In this document: positions 41,396 to 52,178 of the stretch, one piece after another
Layout: every line of letters begins with the position of its first letter
Position numbering within the stretch: the stretch's first letter is position 1
Source: Azolla caroliniana
Taxonomy: Eukaryota; Polypodiophyta
DNA: 64,000 nucleotides
NCBI GenBank assembly: GCA_043228905.1
Contig: JBHGNT010000004.1
Location: 8,928,001-8,992,000 of the forward strand
Direction: 5' to 3'
Program-made: the position numbers and the translations under genes
The notes under the pieces: model-generated
The model's input: only the letters and a program-made list of their open reading frames with translations
Told to the model about the DNA's origin: nothing
Databases searched by the model: none

Positions 41396-42346
41396 CCATG
41401 GCAACTCTTCTCGATCGGAACTCCATCGGTCGTCTCAACGGTCGGAAATCCCTCCACCGGATCATTGCTCTACGATCGATAACTTCGATCGGAGCTTTGC
41501 TTGACTCGAACCTTCTCGTTCGGTCAGCACAAGTCGTGATTGGATCATACACCAATCGGCTAGTTCAATGTGGCATGGGTTGTGAAATCGTGTTGTGCAT
41601 TTGTGTATTCTTTCTTTCATCATGTGAAGTGAGTTTTATATTTTTTACCCTTTGGTCTTAAAAAAAATTTACCCTCAAATTTTTTATTTTTTTTGAATTT
41701 GATTTTATGCCCTTGAATTCTCGAAATTTCCTCTTCTACCCTCCAATTTTTGAAATCTCGAGTCATGCCCATGAGCTTTTGAAATTTCATCTCTTCTGCC
41801 CTTATGTTTCTAAAATTTTCCCTTCATACCCCTCTTCTCTTTCTTCGTTTCCTTCTGTCTCCTCTTTTTCTTCTTTCTTTTCTTCTTGTGCATTCTTCTC
41901 TTCTTCCTCTTCTTTGCTTCCTCGTTTTTGTCTCTGTTTCACCTTTCTCCTTCTGTGTGCTTCCTGATTTTGTCTTTGATTCTTCTCAATTGTTTCTATT
42001 TCTTCTTCCTATTCTTTTCTATCTTCGTCTTCTTCTGTATCATTATTGTCATCATCATCATCATCATCTTCTTCTTCTTCCTTCATCTCTTATTCCTTGT
42101 TCTTTCCCTTGTTGGCTTGGATGATCCTGTCGGAGCCATGGCCGAGATCGGTGGAGCTCTCTCTCTACTCTATCTTGGTATAAGTCCATCCTGGTCATTT
42201 CTGTTTTGCCAGCCGCCGGTCGTGCCTGTTCGTCGGCTATCGAGCACCATCAGCTAGTGGTCGTGACCCTGCCAGATGTCGGACATGCTGGCCGGCTCTC
42301 TCAATGGCCGTGGCCGTCTATCCGGCTTTCTTCATCTTGAAATTTC
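41396..42346 (+). other. L interior: no protein recognised, pyrimidine-rich tract
   Basis: 41396-41661 is open from MATLLDRNSIGRLNGRKSLH but resembles nothing I know. 41640-41860 has degenerate repeats of the type TTTTGAAATTTC...TGCCC. 41830-42110 is almost pure CT. 42110-42346 has a short frame (DPVGAMAEIGGALSLLYLG) of unknown meaning. Confidence 0.5.
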
Positions 42347-42465
42347 AAGACTACAGGAACTTGAGCAGCGCCATGTACGTCTTCGCATCTTCCTGGTCGT
42401 GTATCAGGATCTCGCCCCATACGTAGAATTTGTCTCCTGACTCCTAGTTGCCCGATCTGTCATCA
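42347..42465 (-). other. Coding-like fragment of unknown origin next to eEF1A piece
   Basis: The minus strand reads SGDKFYVWGEILIHDQEDAK and ends about LLKFL, joined directly to the eEF1A frame at NHP. A TAG follows SGN. It looks like a second captured exon; family not recognised. Confidence 0.4.
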
Positions 42466-43332
42466 GGATGGTTCATTATGATCACCTGAGATGTGAAGTT
42501 CACAACTTCCCTAGTTGGGTCATTCTCAAACACAATATACCCTCTCTTATGATCCTTGGACAACGACATTCTTCACATTGAAGCTAACATTGTCACTAGA
42601 TAGAGCCTCTAAGACTGCTTCATAATGCATTTCCACACACTTAACTTAGGTAGTCAATCCTATTAGTGCAAAGGTAACCACCATACCAGGTTTGATTCTA
42701 CCAGTCTCAACTAGGCCGACTGGAACAGTTCCAATACCACGGATCTTGTACCCATCTTGAAAGGGTAGGTGCAGAGGCTTATCAGATGACCTCTTTGGCT
42801 CTTGAATCATATCTAGCGCTTCCATTAGTGTAGGACCTTTATACAAATCAAGGTTGCTAGAGCTCTCTATCCTATATTCATCTTCAAAACTAGATATAGG
42901 AAAAAGTGGAATCTTCTCAAGGTTGTATCCAACATGTTTGAGCTAAGTTAATACTTACTTTGTGGTCTCATCATATCTCGCTTCAGAATACTTGGGAGTA
43001 GTGGCATCTATCTTGTTGCAGCACCAATCATTTGCGTCACCCAAGAGTAAATGCAAGCAGAGCATGCTCACATTTCTGTCCATTCTTGGAACTGGCCTCA
43101 AAACAACTGGTAGTTGAATCAATGATCAAAACGCACAATCCGCATGTGAAGTTCAAGTGATCATGTTCTTGATTAAGTCACCCAGTAGCTAGGTGCATCA
43201 ATGACAGCGCAGCAGTACTTAGTGGCATCAAACTTCCAAAAAGTGATATCAATGGTGATGCCATGCTCCTACTCAACCTTGAGCTTGTAGAGTACCCAAG
43301 CACGTGAGATTTCCATTGGCGGCAGGCTCCCA
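42466..43332 (-). pseudogene. Captured eEF1A fragment (translation elongation factor 1-alpha)
   Basis: The 42646-42846 frame reads [40 protein letters not shown] and [14 protein letters not shown], unmistakably eEF1A domain 2. Further pieces match on both sides: AWVLYKLKVE and [15 protein letters not shown] in the GTPase domain, and later SQVIIMNHP. Together they cover roughly residues 50 to 300 of about 447. Frameshifts, stops and missing bases show it is not functional. No introns are visible, so capture through RNA is likely. It lies antisense to L. Confidence 0.9.
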
Positions 43333-43380
43333 CATAAACAGTACACGCACAAAACCACACTCTTTTAACACAAAGATTGG

Positions 43381-43439
43381 CAGAGAGGGAGAGAGGGAGA
43401 GAGAGGGAGAGAGATTAGTGATGGAGAGGGAGAGTGAGG
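43381..43439 (+). repeat. GA-rich tract before L 3' LTR
   Basis: Repeats of GAGAGGGAGAGA over about 60 bp. It could act as the polypurine tract region, though it ends about 50 bp before the LTR. Confidence 0.6.
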
Positions 43440-43487
43440 GAGTGACTTCTGCTCAAGGGAGGGTCGGCCGTTCGGGTGTGCCAAAAG

Positions 43488-44500
43488 TGTTGTTGGGTGG
43501 GGGCTGAAACCTAGAATGGCTTCACCCCCCTCCCTAGAGAAAGAAATAAAGAAAGAAAGATATACTAAGGCCAAATTTGGCCCATGAGACAATCGGTTTA
43601 CAACAAAAGAGTATTTATCCAGTCATCATAACTAAAATAAAATTAAGTTAAAAATAGAACTTAAACTAAAAGAGTTCTAGTAGTGTACAATACGTAGTAT
43701 ACTCGAAAGTAACTATACACTAAGCCTAATTTTATTTCCACCCAAGCTTCTCGAAAAGAAGTGGGGGGTCAAAGGGTCTTGATGTGGGTGTGACCCGTGG
43801 TTCCAATGTACAGAGTGCCCTAGCCATGGCTTCTAGGCGGTGTAGCTCACGTTCCCTTATTTTGAATATTGCTTCTACATCACGTCGAGTTGCTTTGAAA
43901 CCCGACACCCGAGGACGTCTGGTTCTTCTCTGGTTTTCTGCCTCATCAATGGAAACGCCGAGTGGTGCAAGTTTGTCGGCATTCGTTGTCTCCTCCTGTT
44001 CCTGAAAAACTTCATTTGTTACATGTTCGTGATCATTAGCAACATTATTGTCAACATTTTGTAACTTATTCTCTCTGTGTTGTTTTAGCTCTAGAATGTA
44101 TTTGCCTAATTTCTTTATATCTAGAGTATCTAATAGTTTGGGGAGGGTGGGAGACGAACCAAGTATGTCTTGGTATTTTGCCCTTATTTCAGCATAGGTT
44201 GGACACTTGCATGTAAAGTGGTACTCATCCTCTATCTCTATGTGACATAACCTACATATCCTTTCCTCCCCATAGGGGGTTTATTTTCTTACATACCCCA
44301 TAGGGGGTTTATATAATACATCTAATGTAACGGTTACATGACCGATATAAATAAGACCGTTACACATTCTTATACATGCAGATAATTGTGCATGTGTCCA
44401 TACACATACTCATCCTCACCCACTCATTTACTTGACACATACATACAACCACATCATTACACATACCCTTATGCCTCCCCGTATATTCTTACGGGTAACA
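43488..44500 (+). repeat. L 3' LTR (long form)
   Basis: 1013 bp with the same ends as the 5' LTR. The extra segment (about 43545-44265) carries the minus-strand reading frame described next. CCCCATAGGGGGTTTAT is duplicated at about 44269 and 44297. TATAAATA at 44346-44353. Confidence 0.82.
43742..44282 (-). other. Open frame in L LTR with LINE-type zinc motif
   Basis: About 180 codons are open on the minus strand. The beginning reads GEERICRLCHIEIEDEYHF, then CKCPTYAEIRAKY: a C-x2-C...H-x4-C arrangement typical of the zinc-binding C-terminus after a non-LTR reverse transcriptase. The rest is charged (ELKQHRENKLQNV, RRTRRPRVSGFKATRRD) and ends in FEKLGW. No upstream reverse transcriptase is present, so it is a captured end. 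No Met opens it, so start-codon-based ORF searches would miss it. Confidence 0.6.
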
Positions 44501-44505
44501 GTGAA

Positions 44506-45255
44506 CGATAAGACAATTGCTATGGGTCGAAATCCAAAAAATGTAAGAAGTATGGATATGTTGGCATTGCATCATACTTTGCCAACTATGGAAGAGTTAC
44601 AGTTTCACCAAGCAGTACAGTGTACTACTTGTTTGAATACTGGGCATTCAACAATCAAGTGTAGTTTACGTACACATTGCACAATCTGTCACTCTAAGGC
44701 CCATTCAATAGAACAATGTGAATATAATTTTCTAACAAAGCAATAGTGCCGGTACGGCAAATTTTTCCGGAAAATGGTTACCAAGATAACCGTAATAGGT
44801 TCAATAACCGGTATCAGGAGGATGACCGGTATGATAATCAGAATTATTCGGAAAGGCGACCGAATAATGATTGGAATGAATATAGGAGAAATGATAATCA
44901 AGGTCCAACACAAGAGGACGCCCGACAGTATGATTATCGACAGAATCAAGATCAAGATATTTTAGCACCGCAAGATAATAGTCATCAACAACAAAAAGGA
45001 GGTTGTTATCAAAATAAACAGAATCGACCTAACAACAAAAAATTCTATAAGCCAAAAGCGTCACGACAATTTCAACATGATTCTTAGAGAGAACATCCGG
45101 ATAGATGTCCCCAATATGAACAGGGTGAAGGCTGTGGATCATTCACTCCTAAATGTTATATTTGCAAGAAAGATGGACATTATGCAAATCAATGTCTGTC
45201 TAAAACCAAAGGAAAAACACCTATCATTAATATGGTGATACCAGAAATTCAATAG
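44506..45255 (+). pseudogene. F gag, zinc-knuckle part
   Basis: Continues after L with NDKTIAMGRNPKNV. Two tandem knuckles, CTTCLNTGHSTIKC and CTICHSKAHSIEQC, are followed by a TAG. Next comes an Asn/Asp/Arg/Tyr-rich spacer, and a third knuckle CYICKKDGHYANQC near 45156-45197. The arrangement equals that of A. Confidence 0.85.
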
Positions 45256-46095
45256 GTCCTTACCAAAAGTAAAGGTAAACAATCAGAATGGGAAATACAG
45301 GAAGCTGTTAGAAAAGCAGCCAAGGAATGGGTGGAAGAAGCAAATAAAAATAATGTGTCAAGGATGTTGCAGGACAATGAGATAAACCAAGTTAACGAAC
45401 TACGCATAGCAATGGCAATGCACAAACATGAGGAATCTTGGAAAATCTTGGCTGATTGCCAAGTGTCATTACCCTTAACAGGATTACTGAAATTGGTTTC
45501 ACGGTTTACGGAGAAAGTGGTAACTTTGATTGCTCAGAAAGGGATAGAACAGGTAGCAATTAATTATAGTCAGCCAAGTAATAGTCCGACAATTATGGAT
45601 GAGCAGAATCCATCAATAAGAGTGATAATCCATGGCCAAAAATTGATGACGCTATTGTAGATGGTGGATTAGGAGTAAATGTAATTAATAAAACTACTTG
45701 TGACAAGCTTGGTATCACTAAATGGGATGCATGTCCATTTTGGTTAAGAATGGCTGATACCAGTACGGTGTGACCAATCGGATTAATTAGGCAATTAGAT
45801 GTCGTTTTAGGTGGTCACACTTTTCAAATATCAGCAATAGTGCTTCATTTGGAGGCCCCTGGAGCATATCCTTTCCTATTAGGGCGGCCATGGTTAAAGA
45901 CTGCCAATATTAAGCAAATTTGGAATCAGAATTTATTAACATTCAGGAAAGGAAAAAATAAAATTCGGGTATCCACCCAAAATAAGATTACTACAAGTAG
46001 GCAATGCCTGCCGGTTCATGTAGAGGCAGTCAATATGATGGAAGGATTGGATGAAGTGGAGGAGAATAATTATTTTAATGATAACCCAAAAATTA
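45256..46095 (+). pseudogene. F protease region
   Basis: A helical stretch (KGKQSEWEIQEAVRKAAKEW) and SLPLTGLLKLVSRFTEKV precede NPSIRVIIHG. After a stop, DGGLGVNVINKTTCDKLGI gives the aspartic-protease-like Asp-Gly box, and PFLLGRPWLKTANI the C-terminal signature. Confidence 0.75.
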
Positions 46096-46099
46096 TCCC

Positions 46100-46826
46100 T
46101 TGTTCGAGGTGGACATATTACAAGCTCTTACATCATATGTTGATCCACGGGATGACTTACCACTTGATGATCAAACAATGAAAGAAATTCGCCTTCAGCA
46201 GGAGGCTACCGAAAAAGAAATGAAAGTATCTCAACGAGTTCAAGCTTCAGCATTAGAGGATATAAATTTAGATGGGGAAGATAAAACGCTTGAACCAAAA
46301 ACAATATTGATCGCCAAGGACATGTTGTTAGCTAACAAGCAACGATTAATCGGTTTACTCAAACAATATAAGGATGTGTTCGCCTGGTCCTTCGAAGACA
46401 TGAAAGGGTTGGATCCAACTTTCTGTCAACACCAAATTAATATGCATAAAGATGCAAATCCTGTTCAATAACGCAGGTATCGTCTAAATCCTAATTATGC
46501 AATTAAGGTCAAAGAAGAAATAGATAAACTAATTAAGGTAGGGTTTATTCGTCCTATGAAAAAAACTACATGGGTGAGCCTGATTGTAGTCGTACCAAAA
46601 AGGAATGGAAAGATTCGGGTATGTGTCAACTATCGGAAACTTAATGTAGCAACAGTAACGGATGCATTTCCATTACCATTTACGGACGGTGTATTGGATG
46701 TAGTGGCTAGTCACAAAATGTACAGTTTTCTAGATGGCTTTAGCGGGTATAATCAAGTAAGAATGCATCCGGATGATCAAGAAATGATAGCCTTTGTCAC
46801 CGAATGGGGGGTATTTGTGGCGGTCA
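46100..46826 (+). pseudogene. F reverse transcriptase, first half
   Basis: YKDVFAWSFEDMKGLDPTFC, then NPNYAIKVKEEIDKLIKVGF, PKRNGKIRVCVNYRKLN, DAFPLPF and FSGYNQVRMHPDDQ, ending TEWGVFVAV where copia R enters. A closely follows the same sequence. Confidence 0.87.
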
Positions 46827-47240
46827 TGTAAACGATTACTTGTGGAAGCCTTAGAAAACAGAGAAGGTAGGGAATACACACAGTACACGAGAGAGACAGA
46901 GAGAGCAGAACTTCAAGGCTATATTCAAAAACAATAAAAACACTCTGTGTATACAACTATGCTCAGTAGCATTATTTATACAAGTCCTCGTGGGACTGAC
47001 AGAAGTACTGCGTACTTCAATGCTCACACGAGCATCTGACACTTACTCTGAGACTAGAATTGCCTAGTAGTCTACGCTAATACTAAGCTTCCGGTTATTG
47101 ATTGGATCCGGTTAACCAGCTCCCCAGCTCACCGGCCCTGTTGCTTGCAAGCTCGGTTGCTTACAGCTTACCGATCTATCTCGCTTGCTGGCTCAGGCTT
47201 ATTCAGTCGATCCGGCTCCAGTTGAGGTTGCCGCTCAACA
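46827..47240 (-). repeat. R 3' LTR
   Basis: 414 bp; on the minus strand TGTTGAGCGG to CGTTTACA. Adjacent to a polypurine run on its inner side (minus strand TTGAGGGGGAG). Confidence 0.92.
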
Positions 47241-47384
47241 CTCCCCCTCAAGCTCAACTTGAGGTTGGATCTTAGTGTCAGTCTCTGTAGCAGCCGGTTC
47301 TTCCAACCGACCTCTCCTGGCGTCGCTTCGCCTTGCTCGCGCTCCTCGTCCGGTCTGGTTTTGTTTGCCGCGACCCCTCTTGTT

Positions 47385-47813
47385 CTACGCGCCTCGACCT
47401 TCTCGGTCGGTATGTCTGCTCAATAGGCCCCTCTCAGCTCCTTCGTTGTTATGACTCCGGCGCTTATCGATCCGTCGGTTTCTCCGCGATGGCATCGACT
47501 TCCGCAGCATCCATGTCTGCTTGGCTTTGAATTGATCCAGTTCTATGGAATCTGTCTTTTGAACCGAATCGACTGTGTCCGATTCGTTCCAGCTCTTGTC
47601 CGAATCGGCTGCTCCCGATTCGTCTTCTTGTTCCAAGCCCTTCACCACATCGGACCATGTCCGGTTCTTGGCCTTCTTCCTTTGGTCGGCTCTGTCCTTC
47701 TTGACTCTGCCACCTTCTGTTCTTCCCTCACCGGCGCAATCGGCAGTCTCTTTGCCTTTGCCCGTTCCGGTGTCTCTGCCCGTTCTCCCCCTCAAGTGTG
47801 GCACGTCGAGATG
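47385..47813 (-). pseudogene. R region after RNase H: charged extension
   Basis: 140 codons are open. They begin at about PHLRGRTGRDTGTGKGKETA, just after the RNase H end, and contain KKAKNRTWSDVVKGLEQEDE and SDKSWNESDTVDS. Copia pol normally ends soon after RNase H, so this is additional. O has a matching extension fused in frame. No known domain is recognised. Confidence 0.6.
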
Positions 47814-49110
47814 CTAAACACCAAGCATGTCGGTAAAGTGCTGCAACTTGTCCGATCCGAGTGGCTTGGTGAAGATGTCAACAACTTGCCGATCCGTGTG
47901 AACATACCGTAGTTCAACTTCACCGCTCATGACCCGCTCACGCACAAAGTGATAATGCACTTCTATGTGCTTCGTGCGAGCATGGAACACAGGGTTCTTG
48001 GTGAGTTGTATGCTGCTTATGTTGTCGCAGTAGACCAGAATCGGGGTCGGTACTTCAATCCATAAGTCTTGCAGCAGTCGCCGAAGCCAAATGGCTTCAC
48101 AAGTGGCAATGGTAGCGTCCCGATACTCAGCCTCAGTGCTTGACAGAGCAACTATTGGCTGCTTTTTGCTGCTCCATGCAACAGCTGCACTACCTAGGTA
48201 AAACATGTAACCAGAGGTTGATCGGCGATCTGATGCATCTCCGGCCCAGTCGGCATCCGTGTAACCAACGAGCTCTTCGGTTATACCTCGCCGGTATAAC
48301 AGTCCCCGGTCCTTCGTGCCGCTTACATATCACAATATCCGTTGCGCGCACTGAAGGTGCTCCACGGTCGGCTTCTGCATGAACTGACTTATCATCTCGA
48401 CCGGATAGCTGATGTCAGGGCGTGTGATAGTCAGGTAAATAAGGCTTTCAACAATTTGTCGAAACCGTTTCTTGTTGTAGGCCGGACCGGAGCTGGGACG
48501 GAGCTTATGGTTCCGATCCAAGGGTGTGGAGACAGGTCAGCATTCTATCATGCCGAACTTGTACAGCATATTCAAGACGTAATGTCGTTGTGAGAGTAAT
48601 ATGTCGTCAGGGGTTCGGATCACCTCGATCCCAAGAAAATAATGAAGGTCCCCCAGGTCCTTCATCTCAAATACGTCCGTCAACAGGGACTTGACGCGGC
48701 TGATTTCTGGAACACCCGATCCGGTGATGACTAGATCATCAACATACAGCAGTATACATACCGGGCCGGTTGAGCCTTTGCCGGATGAACAACGAAGAGT
48801 CTGATTTGGCGGCCACAAACCCCATCTTACGCAACCGGCGCGTGATCTTCGCATTCCAAGCTCGAGGGTCTTGCTTCAGGCCGTACAACGACTTCTTCAG
48901 TCGGCATACCGCCAACTTGTTCATCTCCTATTGAAATCCGAGGGGCTAAGTCATAAAGACTTCTTCTTCAAGATCACCCTGAAGAAACACATTCTTCACA
49001 TCCATCTAGTGAAGATGTCACCCCTTTGTTGCAGCAACCGCCAGCACCACACGAACCATCGTCATCTTCGCTACCGGAGCAAAGGTCTCGTCGTAGTCGA
49101 TTCCGTGGGT
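47814..49110 (-). pseudogene. R reverse transcriptase second half and RNase H
   Basis: 48739-48924 has [20 protein letters not shown]. 48537-48854 has ILLYVDDLVITGSG with intact catalytic Asp pair and FEMKDLGDLHYFLGIEVI. 48330-48521 has IVESLIYLTITRPDISYPVE. 47814-48206 holds RNase H ([40 protein letters not shown]). The pieces lie in different frames. Confidence 0.87.
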
Positions 49111-49788
49111 CTACGTGTATCCCTTCGCCACTAACCGGGCTTTATACCGGTTAACAGAACCGTCGGCGTTGTACTTTACCTTGTATATCCACTTGCATCT
49201 AATCGGTTTACAGTGACGAGGAGGATCAACCAGGTCCCATGTCTTGTTGACATCAAGTGCCCGCATTTCTTCCTCCATAGCGGCACGCCAATTGGTGTCC
49301 TTGGCCACTTCTACGTAGCTCTCCAGCTCACGCACTTCCGCCACCTTAGTCATGTACGCATAGTGATGCTCCATGTACTCATTGTACCCGTACCGCTTGA
49401 CGGGATCCTTCTGGCGGGTGGACCGACGTAACTCACTGTTACCCGGTTTTAGGCCCTTCTTGGCCGGTTCGATCTTCATTGCTGAAGAGCCGCCTTTCTC
49501 CTTGTCGGAGTCGGATGCACACTGATCCAACTCATCATTGCCGGTTTCGAATTCCGGCATCTTCTTCTTCCCCTTCTCTTTGCGCGTGAATCGTCGCCTC
49601 GGTTCCTTGCGCGGGGAGTGCACAGCAGAGTCTCCACTACTCGCCAGTTCCTCATCGAACTGGTCAGATTGACTCAGTCTCTCGTTTGGCCCGCTCAACT
49701 GGAACGATTCCGGACTCTCATCCTGAGTCCACACTTCATCATCCTCTACTTGGGCCGGTTCAGGCTCAATAGCCTCATCCACCGGCAC
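49111..49788 (-). pseudogene. R linker and reverse transcriptase start
   Basis: One 225-codon frame: acidic linker, basic cluster (RRRFTRKEKGKKK), LRRSTRQKDPVKRYGYNEYM, then WRAAMEEEMRALDVNKTWDL and RCKWIYKVKYNADGSVNRYK. Ends at a stop after VAKGYT. Confidence 0.87.
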
Positions 49789-49869
49789 CAGGTCGGATTC
49801 GGAAGTCGGAGCCGGTAAGGAGTACCACGATGCCGATTCATCGAACTCAACATCTCGACTAACTCGGAC

Positions 49870-50757
49870 CTACTTTTTCTGGGGGTTATAACACTTATAA
49901 CCCTTCTGCTCTTGAGCATAGCTGACTAGGATGCATTTTTCCGATTTTGCATCCAGCTTCCTCCGCTTCTCATCCGGTACATGCACAAATGCAATGCTAC
50001 CGAAGATCTTAAGGTGTCTCAAATTCGGCTTCCAACCGAAATACAGCTCGTGAGCTGACACCTTGTCACCGATCCGGTTCTGGATGTAGACAGTCGTTCG
50101 GACTGCCTCCGCCCAATAGAATTTGGGCATACTCTTCTCCTCCAGCATTGCCCTTGCCGCATCGATAAGCGATCGGTTCTTCCTCTCGGCAACACCGTTC
50201 TGTTGCGGTGTGTATCTGCAGCTGAACTCTCGCCGAATTCCCGTTTGCTGCAGATAACTGTTGAATTGGCCGGAAAAGTATTCTTTCCCGCCATCCGACC
50301 GCAAGCATTTGATCTTCCTCTCCGATTCCCGTTCCACTATGCTTTGGAGACTCCGGAAACACTCGAAGACTTCACTCTTACGCTCAATGAGGTAGATCCA
50401 TGTGTGCCACGTATAGTCGTCGATGAAGGAGACGAAATATCGACTCCCGCCAAGACTAACATTCTGTGTTGGTCCCCACACATCCGAATGGATAAGGTCG
50501 AGCTTGTTACGGCTCCGGTTACGTTCGGTGGGGAATGGAAGCCGGTGTTGCTTCCCGAGTTGGCAGGCTTCACATACTTGGGCCTTCCGGCCGCTAAACT
50601 TCGGCAAACCGAAAACAACTTGTTTCGTTTGCAGGTCTTGAAGCCTCCGGTAATTGACGTGGCCTATCCGCTTGTGCCACATGTCGATGTCCAATTCGAC
50701 CTTCTGTCCTTTTGCAAACAGAGTGGTGCTGACGTCATTGGTGTCGAGGATAAACAT
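49870..50757 (-). CDS. R integrase core (295 codons open)
   Basis: Pre-integrase zinc region (MWHKRIGHVNYRRLQDLQTK, CEACQLGKQH), then the integrase core with the first Asp in LIHSDVWGP, the second in CLRSDGGKEYFSGQ and the Glu in PQQNGVAERKNRS, and the C-terminal part ILVSYAQEQKGYKCYNPQKK. All three catalytic acids are present. This is the best-kept copia integrase in the window, although the upstream and downstream polyprotein is broken. Confidence 0.88.
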   Translation of the reverse strand: MFILDTNDVSTTLFAKGQKVELDIDMWHKRIGHVNYRRLQDLQTKQVVFGLPKFSGRKAQVCEACQLGKQHRLPFPTERNRSRNKLDLIHSDVWGPTQNVSLGGSRYFVSFIDDYTWHTWIYLIERKSEVFECFRSLQSIVERESERKIKCLRSDGGKEYFSGQFNSYLQQTGIRREFSCRYTPQQNGVAERKNRSLIDAARAMLEEKSMPKFYWAEAVRTTVYIQNRIGDKVSAHELYFGWKPNLRHLKIFGSIAFVHVPDEKRRKLDAKSEKCILVSYAQEQKGYKCYNPQKK

Positions 50758-50775
50758 CCTCCCGTCTCTACGCCC

Positions 50776-51330
50776 TTACGCAATAATATGGCCCTCTTCC
50801 TCGATGAAGCATCCGAGGTGCGTAAACCGCACCTGCATCCCTTGGTCGACGATCTGTCCGATCGACACCAGGTTCTTCGTGATTGTTGGAATGTGTAATA
50901 CATTCATCAACTTCCCCTTCTGTCCGACGTGGCTCAAAGGGACTTCTCCGACGTGCACAATTGGGTGAGGAGTGTTGTCTCCAGTTTCGACTACTCCTGG
51001 TTGATCCGGTTTCTCCAAAAAGGAGAACCACTCTTTGTGGTTCGTCATATGGTTTGACGCACCGGAATCAACATACCACACTTCCTCCGATTTGGAAATG
51101 GTCTTCTTCATCGAGTTCGCCTCGTGCTTCATCACCTAGGATGGCCCGTTGCCGATCTTGGATCCTCCCGATCCCTTCGTGTAGTGCAAGCTTTGTCGGC
51201 CATCCTTGTCGTCCTTGCCGGATCCGGATTTGTCCGAATCGGCTCGTTTTCTCCAACACTCGCTTTCTCTGTGGCCCTTTTTGCCACAATACCAGCATTC
51301 TGTTGCTGACTTCTCTTGGCGTCTTCCGGT
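50776..51330 (-). pseudogene. R zinc knuckle and protease
   Basis: 50776-51135 contains VWYVDSGASNHMTNHKEWFS (intact DSG box) and PIVHVGEVPLSHVGQKG. Upstream, in another frame, the CCHC knuckle CWYCGKKGHRESEC can be read near 51255-51296. A TAG lies between. Confidence 0.82.
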
Positions 51331-52078
51331 GTCGCCATGACTCCCCCTGCTTGTGGGAGTCCCAGAACCGCTGTCGGCACGTTCTCTATGCCTTCATTCT
51401 TTCTCTTGCCAGCCACCTCCATTGTGTGCCGACCCGCCTTGTCCACCATGCCCACGGGACCGATCCGCCTCCGTGTACAGCATCCGGTTGTCAGTGGGTG
51501 CACTAGTTGATGCACCGGCGTGGTTCTCCTCTACAAGGAGCATCGACTGTAAGTCAAAAAATGACGGCGTACTCTCCCTTGTACACATAGCCGTTCGGAA
51601 CGCTCTGAACTTAGATGCCAGGCCCCCAAGACATACCTGTACCATCTCATCTTCCTCTAGGGTAACGTTGATAGAGGCAAGCGAGTCACAGATCTCTTTT
51701 ATCCGGGCCGTGTAATCCGCCACCGACATGTCCTTCTGTCAAACATTGCTCAACTCCTGTCGGAGTTACAGCTTCCAGGTTGTAGTGCTCGCGGCAAAAA
51801 CCTTCTTCAAGTTCCCCCAAGCCTCCTTCGGCGTCTTGGCATTTCAGATGTGGCTCAACAGCTGGTCTCCGACACTGGACGCGAAGTAGTACATCACTTT
51901 GCTTGCCGATTGTTCCCACACTGGGAAATTCTTATGTGCCGCATCAGGTGTTGTTTCGTTGGCTCCTTTGACGAAACTCTAGTAGCCATGCCCAAGCAGG
52001 TATTGGTGCATCTTATACAACCAAGATGCATAGTTGGATCTGTCGAGTTTCTCCACAGGGAGCGAGTTAGCCATCCCT
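51331..52078 (-). pseudogene. R gag
   Basis: Starts near 52072 with MANSLPVEKLDRSNYASWLY and MHQYLLGHGY. Continues with KEAWGNLKKVFAASTT, then KDMSVADYTARIKEICDSLA, EDEMVQVCLGGLASKFRAFR and a Gly-rich tail. TAG stops interrupt the middle at positions where relatives have Gln. Confidence 0.84.
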
Positions 52079-52164
52079 CTATCCATCACTTCTTTGTCTA
52101 CTGTTTTACGACCTGTTAGGGTTTGCTTTCAAGCGTTTGTCGGCTGCAGAGGTTCTCAGCCCTC

Positions 52165-52178
52165 GCGCTCTGATACCA
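52165..52178 (-). promoter_or_regulatory. R primer-binding site
   Basis: The minus strand reads TGGTATCAGAGCGC directly at the LTR, matching initiator Met tRNA. Confidence 0.9.

Larger units (their letters stand above)
41008..44500 (+). mobile_element. Non-autonomous LTR element L with captured sequences, duplication GTGAA
   Basis: Ends TGTTGTTGGG and ACGGGTAACA. GTGAA occurs at 41003-41007 and 44501-44505, inside F gag. LTR-like ends are 41008-41350 and 43488-44500. The interior has a primer site but no gag or pol. Instead it has a pyrimidine-rich tract and an eEF1A fragment. The primer site and LTR end are like G, so a gypsy of that group probably moves it. Confidence 0.87.

Noticed and set aside
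41707-42257. Ser/Phe/Leu-rich plus-strand frames as membrane proteins
   Set aside because: Low-complexity translation of a CT-rich tract in L; no start context or homolog recognised.
42646-42846. Functional eEF1A gene
   Set aside because: Only part of the protein, with stops and frameshifts on both sides, enclosed by LTR element L.
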